Positions 52,513 to 56,177 of a DNA stretch of 56,177 nucleotides are shown piece by piece. Numbering within the stretch: the stretch's first letter is position 1; every line of letters starts with the position of its first letter. A program made the position numbers and the translations under genes. This DNA is from Gammaproteobacteria bacterium (lineage in GTDB: Bacteria > Pseudomonadota > Gammaproteobacteria > Pseudomonadales > Azotimanducaceae): NCBI GenBank assembly GCA_021773555.1, contig JAJFKA010000045.1, positions 1 through 56,177 on the forward strand, written 5' to 3'. A model generated the notes under the pieces. That model was not told where the DNA came from. It saw only the letters and a list, made by a program, of their open reading frames with translations, and made no database searches.

Positions 52513-52603
52513 GGAGAGGTGGCCGAGTGGCCGAAGGCGCTCCCCTGCTAAGGGAGTATGGGTTAAAAGCTCATCGAGGGTTCGAATCCCTCCCTCTCCG
52601 CCA
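52513..52603 (+). tRNA. tRNA-Ser (anticodon GCT)
   Basis: Acceptor GGAGAGG (52513-52519) pairs with CCTCTCC (52593-52599). Anticodon stem CTCCC/GGGAG holds the loop CTGCTAA with anticodon GCT. A long variable arm, as required for Ser, follows, then T-arm GAGGG-TTCGAAT-CCCTC and encoded CCA (52601-52603). Reads AGC and AGU. Confidence 0.97.
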
Positions 52604-52694
52604 GTTTTCACCGTGTGCTGCCCTGGCACTTGCTTTACAGTTTATACCGGAGACACAGGTACCATTTTTTGCGTGAAAATGTCGACCTTGCCTC

Positions 52695-53549
52695 TTATTC
52701 ACTGTCATCCTGCTTCAACGTCAGGCTTCGCTGCGTTGTATACCGGGCGAGGTTGTTGCCCCGGATCATTCGCTGGATCTCATCGACATAGGCATCGCCT
52801 CGCTCAGAATATTTACTTAAACCGGCAGCCAGTTGAACCCCTGACAGTTTTTCGCCATCCTTGCGAAATTTTGCGCGGATGGATCGCAATCGCTGATAGG
52901 CGCTTCCCGTATTAATATTATGTGCGTAATAGGTGACCCCTTCCTGGACCGTTCTGAATTTACGTACCTCATGTTTTAAACCGGCATCTCGTGACTTTGG
53001 TTTAAGCCCACAACCCTCACGGTAACACCAGATTCCAAAAAAATTACGGCCCTCACGGGCAAACCGCGAAGTTCCCCAGGCCGACTCGTTTGCACCTTGC
53101 GCGAGTACCAACGATGCCGGGACCACATCAACGCGCTTTAACAGTTTTTCGAAATAGGCGTCATCAATGACATCTGGAGCGGGGAGGCTGTAGCGATCAG
53201 CGAGCCTCAGGAAGTCTGCAGTCTCTTCTGCAGATACCTCAGATCGGCCATGCTTGTCACGGAACTGGAAAACGAACTGTCGCTCCGCCCAGACGAAATC
53301 ATTGGTCTTCTTGATTCGCTCCTGCATAAACTCAAAAAACGTCGCCTTCTTCTTCTTGACGTCAAGAATCGCACCAAAATCGGGTAAGGGCTGTGGTTTC
53401 GATTCCGGAGGAGACGGTAGTTTTACCTGACTGGACGTATCAACGGTCGGCTGGTCAGCCATATCGACCGCATTTTCCTCGCCCTGCGAACACCCGGCTG
53501 TGAGGCAGGCAAGCAGCAAGCACAGTGTGACACTTAGAAATCTAATCAT
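52695..53549 (-). CDS. Bax-like glucosaminidase-domain lipoprotein
   Basis: 284 residues from the ATG at 53549. A lipobox LTAGC gives C20; Ser at +2 favours the outer membrane. A Pro-rich linker is followed by the Bax/glucosaminidase domain: FFEFMQERIKKTNDFVWAER, then PASLVLAQGANESAWGTSRF with the catalytic Glu E155, then REGRNFFGIWCYREGCGLKP and YSERGDAYVDEIQRMIRGNN. It hydrolyses peptidoglycan in the periplasm. The FGIWC..GCG cysteines may pair. Monocistronic. Confidence 0.9.
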   Translation of the reverse strand: MIRFLSVTLCLLLACLTAGCSQGEENAVDMADQPTVDTSSQVKLPSPPESKPQPLPDFGAILDVKKKKATFFEFMQERIKKTNDFVWAERQFVFQFRDKHGRSEVSAEETADFLRLADRYSLPAPDVIDDAYFEKLLKRVDVVPASLVLAQGANESAWGTSRFAREGRNFFGIWCYREGCGLKPKSRDAGLKHEVRKFRTVQEGVTYYAHNINTGSAYQRLRSIRAKFRKDGEKLSGVQLAAGLSKYSERGDAYVDEIQRMIRGNNLARYTTQRSLTLKQDDSE

Positions 53550-53592
53550 AAGACTGCTCGTGGATCGTCCGCGGATCGCCTGACCTAATAGA

Positions 53593-54213
53593 TTACAAGC
53601 TCAATTCCGAAACATCACGATAATTTCCTAACTTGCCCTTGATAAAACTGTTAAACGCGATCGCATCTCGCGGCAGGTCAGACAGATTTGCCTCGGTCTG
53701 GTGGTTCAAATCAGATGGGAACATGATGAGTTCATGGGTATCTGGTGTGAGTACATTGATCGGCGTATTGAACAGATTCTGCTTTTCGCGCAATGGATTT
53801 AATTCGAGTCGTTGATAAGCGGTGCTCTTATCAAATATCACCCGGGACAAGGGTCGCGGTAACTCACAGTAGTACAGAGACCCGGATACAATCGAGTTCG
53901 AGTGCGAGTGTGAATGCATGCCGACCCTGGGTTCGTTTCTTAAACTCCAGGACTGGGTCACGTACAGTTTCTGATCAATACCCATCACCTCATTGGCATA
54001 GATATCCAGCGCTTCCTGGACCGCTTCCTTGATGCTGCGCAGTTCGGGCGCTTCGAAAATATAGAGGTTTTCCGATATCAGGTTGTCGCGATTCCTGATC
54101 ATTTTCAGGTTCTTGATGAAGGTAACCTGTTCGGCCGATATCGCCGAGGCGATGTTCGCCTTGAAATAGGGCGTCGCAAACAACGGCTGGATTTCATAGC
54201 TTTCAATGGTCAT
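53593..54213 (-). CDS. 2OG-Fe(II) oxygenase-like protein (TIGR02466 type)
   Basis: 206 residues from the ATG at 54213. YEIQPLFATPYFKANI at the start, then WSLRNEPRVGMHSHSHSNSI with VSGSLYYCELP, and ELIMFPSDLNHQTEANLSDL with PRDAIAFNSFI. This is the pattern of TIGR02466 oxygenase-like proteins: HxH/HxS iron region, distal His in NHQTEAN and 2-oxoglutarate Arg in RDAIAFN. They occur in marine bacteria and phages, with largely unknown substrates. No phage genes are near. Weak ribosome site. Confidence 0.8.
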   Translation of the reverse strand: MTIESYEIQPLFATPYFKANIASAISAEQVTFIKNLKMIRNRDNLISENLYIFEAPELRSIKEAVQEALDIYANEVMGIDQKLYVTQSWSLRNEPRVGMHSHSHSNSIVSGSLYYCELPRPLSRVIFDKSTAYQRLELNPLREKQNLFNTPINVLTPDTHELIMFPSDLNHQTEANLSDLPRDAIAFNSFIKGKLGNYRDVSELSL

Positions 54214-54295
54214 AGTAACTGTTGTTCAATAGTGAGATTCCAGTCTAGCGATTTTCGGAGTCGATCTCACCTGTCCAGAGCTGGCCATAAGCCCT

Positions 54296-55606
54296 TTGTC
54301 AGAATCTGTCAGTCAATGGAATAGTGAATTTTTTGCGGGAGCCGATTTTTTGTTTTACCTCAAAGTGTTTGGGCTAACCCTGTTGGCCCTGTTTTTGTGG
54401 ACATCCGTCGTACTCTTCGGCAGCCTGGAGGGCTGGTGGCGGCAGCGGCTCGCACCGGTCGGGGACACCACTGCATTTATGTCAGCGATTATCCAGCTGA
54501 TTGATGATCGCCGGGTGGGCAACATCGCGCTGGTCCTTATCGACGGTGGAGAAATCGTCGCTGAGCATTTTGCCAGCACCGAAGACAACATCAATCGTGA
54601 CACCTTGTTTCCTGCGGCCTCCATGAGTAAATGGATCACTGCCTTTGGTGTTATGACGCTGGTGGATACCGGCCAGGTGAATCTTGATACACCGGTTTCA
54701 ACTTACTTAACGCGGTGGCAATTGCCGCCTGGTGAATTCGACAACAGCAGGGTCACGGTCCGCCGCTTACTCAGTCACACCGCGGGTCTTGATGACGGTC
54801 TTGGTTTTGGCGATTACACAGCAGACGAAACACTCCCTGGCCTGGTTGAAGCGCTGACACATCCGAGAGCATCTTCAGACGAAGATACGCAAATCAGGGT
54901 CGGCCGGGAACCGGGTTCTGAGTGGGACTACTCAGGTGGTGGTTATCTGATTTTGCAGTTGCTGATTGAAGATGTCACCGGTAAGACCTTCGAGAACTAC
55001 ATGCAGGAAGCGGTTCTCGAGCCGCTTGGCATGTCCCGGTCAACATTTCGCTACATCGGTTCCTTCGACAACCGATCGCCATCCTATGATGAATCAGGAG
55101 AACCCGCACCCCTCTATCAGTACGCGGCGAGTGGTGCCACGGGTTTCGTAACCACTGTGGCAGACATGGCAAAATTTATTCGGGCACAGACTTCCGCAGA
55201 TCAGCAGGTGCTGCAACAGGCCACCATCGACACCATGCGATCCCCTGAAGGCACACTCTTCGGTCAGCCTATCTGGGGACTGGGAACGATCCTCTATGCA
55301 CCCACGTCCAGTGGCGATTACGTTTTTGGTCACGACGGCCAGAACGATCCCGCGCTCAACAGCAGCGCCCGGGTTAATCCAGACAACGGTGATGGCATTG
55401 TAGTACTTGCCTCGGGTAGTCCGTCACTAGCGACAGTTGTCGGATTCCACTGGGTTTTCTGGGAAACCGGTAAACCCGATTTTCTCGGTCTCGAACCTGA
55501 AATCAAGAGAACATTCCCGGCGTTACTGATTGGCGCAGTGATTATCCTTATGGTTGCCGGAGCTTTCAGTTTCGTTCAACGCCGACAGCGCAAGCTAAAG
55601 GGCTGA
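54296..55606 (+). CDS. Membrane-bound serine hydrolase (class C beta-lactamase fold)
   Basis: 436 residues from a TTG at 54296; no ATG is available near the start. An N-terminal membrane helix (about 20-42, FYLKVFGLTLLALFLWTSVV) anchors a periplasmic domain with SxxK at S109-K112 (FPAASMSKW) and the Tyr motif YSGGGY (Y212). LLSHTAGLDDGLG is the usual segment between them. A second helix (ALLIGAVIILMVAGAFSFV) ends the protein. Such proteins are esterases or D-peptidases more often than true beta-lactamases. Monocistronic. Confidence 0.88.
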   Translation: MSESVSQWNSEFFAGADFLFYLKVFGLTLLALFLWTSVVLFGSLEGWWRQRLAPVGDTTAFMSAIIQLIDDRRVGNIALVLIDGGEIVAEHFASTEDNINRDTLFPAASMSKWITAFGVMTLVDTGQVNLDTPVSTYLTRWQLPPGEFDNSRVTVRRLLSHTAGLDDGLGFGDYTADETLPGLVEALTHPRASSDEDTQIRVGREPGSEWDYSGGGYLILQLLIEDVTGKTFENYMQEAVLEPLGMSRSTFRYIGSFDNRSPSYDESGEPAPLYQYAASGATGFVTTVADMAKFIRAQTSADQQVLQQATIDTMRSPEGTLFGQPIWGLGTILYAPTSSGDYVFGHDGQNDPALNSSARVNPDNGDGIVVLASGSPSLATVVGFHWVFWETGKPDFLGLEPEIKRTFPALLIGAVIILMVAGAFSFVQRRQRKLKG

Positions 55607-55819
55607 AGAAGTACTCCAGGTAAGTTTACTATCACCCAGATTATGCAGCATTAAGGCAGGCAAGATCCGTGTCGTCGAGCAGCGCCCGCAACTGGCGATC
55701 ATTCAGCTCCCGGACGAAACGGTCTTCGGGAGAAGTGACGCCTAAATGCCCACCGAATCCGGATTAATCTGCGCGTTGCTGATCAGTAATGATGAATAGA
55801 ATATCAGGCGAAGGTTGTG

Positions 55820-56177
55820 TCATGTTATCGCTGCTACGCCTTCTCCCACAAATTCATCGCGCAAGGTTCGCTTCAACACCTTCCCAGTCGCGTTTCTGGG
55901 CAGCGCGTCGATGAACTCGACACTGGCAGGCACTTTAAAGCGGGCAAGATTTTCCAGACAATGGGCGATTACAGCATCCTCATCCAGTGACTGCCCCGGC
56001 TTGAGCACGAGAATCGCCTTGCCGGTTTCCCCCCAACGTTCACTTGGGACACCGATGACCGCGGCCTCGGCCACCGCACCAAGTTGGTAGAGCACATTCT
56101 CTACCTCAGCCGGGTAAACATTCTCCCCGCCAGAAATATACATATCCTTCCAGCGATCAACGATGTACACAAAACCC
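55820..56177 (-). CDS. AMP-dependent acyl-CoA ligase, C-terminal part (cut by the window edge)
   Basis: About 119 residues are visible and the frame remains open to base 56177. The hinge and C-terminal domain motifs are present: GFVYIVDRWKDMYISGGENV, YPAEVENVLYQL, then FKVPASVEFIDALPRNATGK with the adenylation lysine in the PRNATGKVLK motif. It activates a fatty or aromatic acid as acyl-AMP and then acyl-CoA. The N-terminal two thirds lie outside the window. It may feed the CoA-transferase, hydratase and carboxylase chemistry seen elsewhere here. Confidence 0.93.
   Translation of the reverse strand, partial: GFVYIVDRWKDMYISGGENVYPAEVENVLYQLGAVAEAAVIGVPSERWGETGKAILVLKPGQSLDEDAVIAHCLENLARFKVPASVEFIDALPRNATGKVLKRTLRDEFVGEGVAAIT

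Noticed and set aside
52426-52629. Frames over tRNA-Ser on both strands
   Set aside because: Typical tRNA translation artefacts (GGIRTLDELLTHTPLAGERL and similar).
53593-54213. Oxygenase-like gene as a prophage marker
   Set aside because: Related proteins occur in phages, but there are no integrase, structural or lysis genes nearby.
54296-55606. Antibiotic-resistance beta-lactamase
   Set aside because: Membrane anchored with a C-terminal helix and a YSG rather than YxN motif; closer to esterase/peptidase members of the fold.

Overview
The window reads as a chromosomal segment of a heterotrophic, probably marine, gammaproteobacterium. The basis is the mix of families: a sodium-pumping oxaloacetate decarboxylase (oadGAB), an OmpW-type porin, a DUF3106/DUF3619 ECF-sigma operon, Slam-like and FecR-domain envelope proteins, and many acyl-CoA and detoxification enzymes. 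Genus and species cannot be assigned from the sequence alone. Coding density is high on both strands. Two tRNA genes are present (Arg-ACG, Ser-GCT). There is no rRNA operon, prophage or CRISPR array. The only mobile-element trace is a C-terminal fragment of a REP-type transposase at the left edge, with a small tandem-repeat patch at 1476-1645.

Layout. 1-1650: transposase tail, an ASCH-like protein, a membrane protein and the repeats. 1795-4253: ECF sigma factor, DUF3619, small secreted protein, DUF3106, then an EF-hand protein. 4296-9562: kinase-like protein, HAD phosphatase, then a GST / class III CoA-transferase / EthD-like / cupin run. 9755-11931: second ECF sigma factor coupled to an anti-sigma / bactofilin-like membrane fusion. 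11937-25093: short metabolic units: TetR with FabF around a perfect palindrome, OmpW, two alpha/beta hydrolases, ABM monooxygenase, aldo/keto reductase, SDR, ArsR-SRPBCC pair, FAD amine oxidase, DUF3501, D-amino acid aminotransferase, GFA protein, enoyl-CoA hydratase. 25238-33250: a single-chain acyl-CoA carboxylase (BC-BCCP-CT), MAPEG, SMP-30, aldehyde dehydrogenase, HCCA isomerase and a pseudouridine synthase.

33247-40828 is a three-gene minus-strand envelope unit: a Slam-like TPR/beta-barrel protein, a FecR-domain protein with a beta-rich C-terminus, and a 1505-residue lipoprotein made of a duplicated three-domain module. Their order and localisation signals suggest an outer-membrane translocator with its cargo; this is inference. 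41002-44178 is oadGAB.

45492-51115 is the other striking unit. An ArsR repressor with two cysteines 66 residues apart, the spacing of the persulfide sensors BigR and SqrR, heads an operon with an RND permease, its adaptor and a secreted rhodanese. A DUF2892 gene lies divergently across a region carrying an exact 10-bp inverted element at both ends. I read this as a reactive-sulfur-responsive efflux module. The right end holds a class II glutamine amidotransferase, tRNA-Ser, a Bax-like lipoprotein, a 2OG-Fe(II) oxygenase-like protein, a beta-lactamase-fold hydrolase and the C-terminus of an acyl-CoA ligase cut by the window edge.
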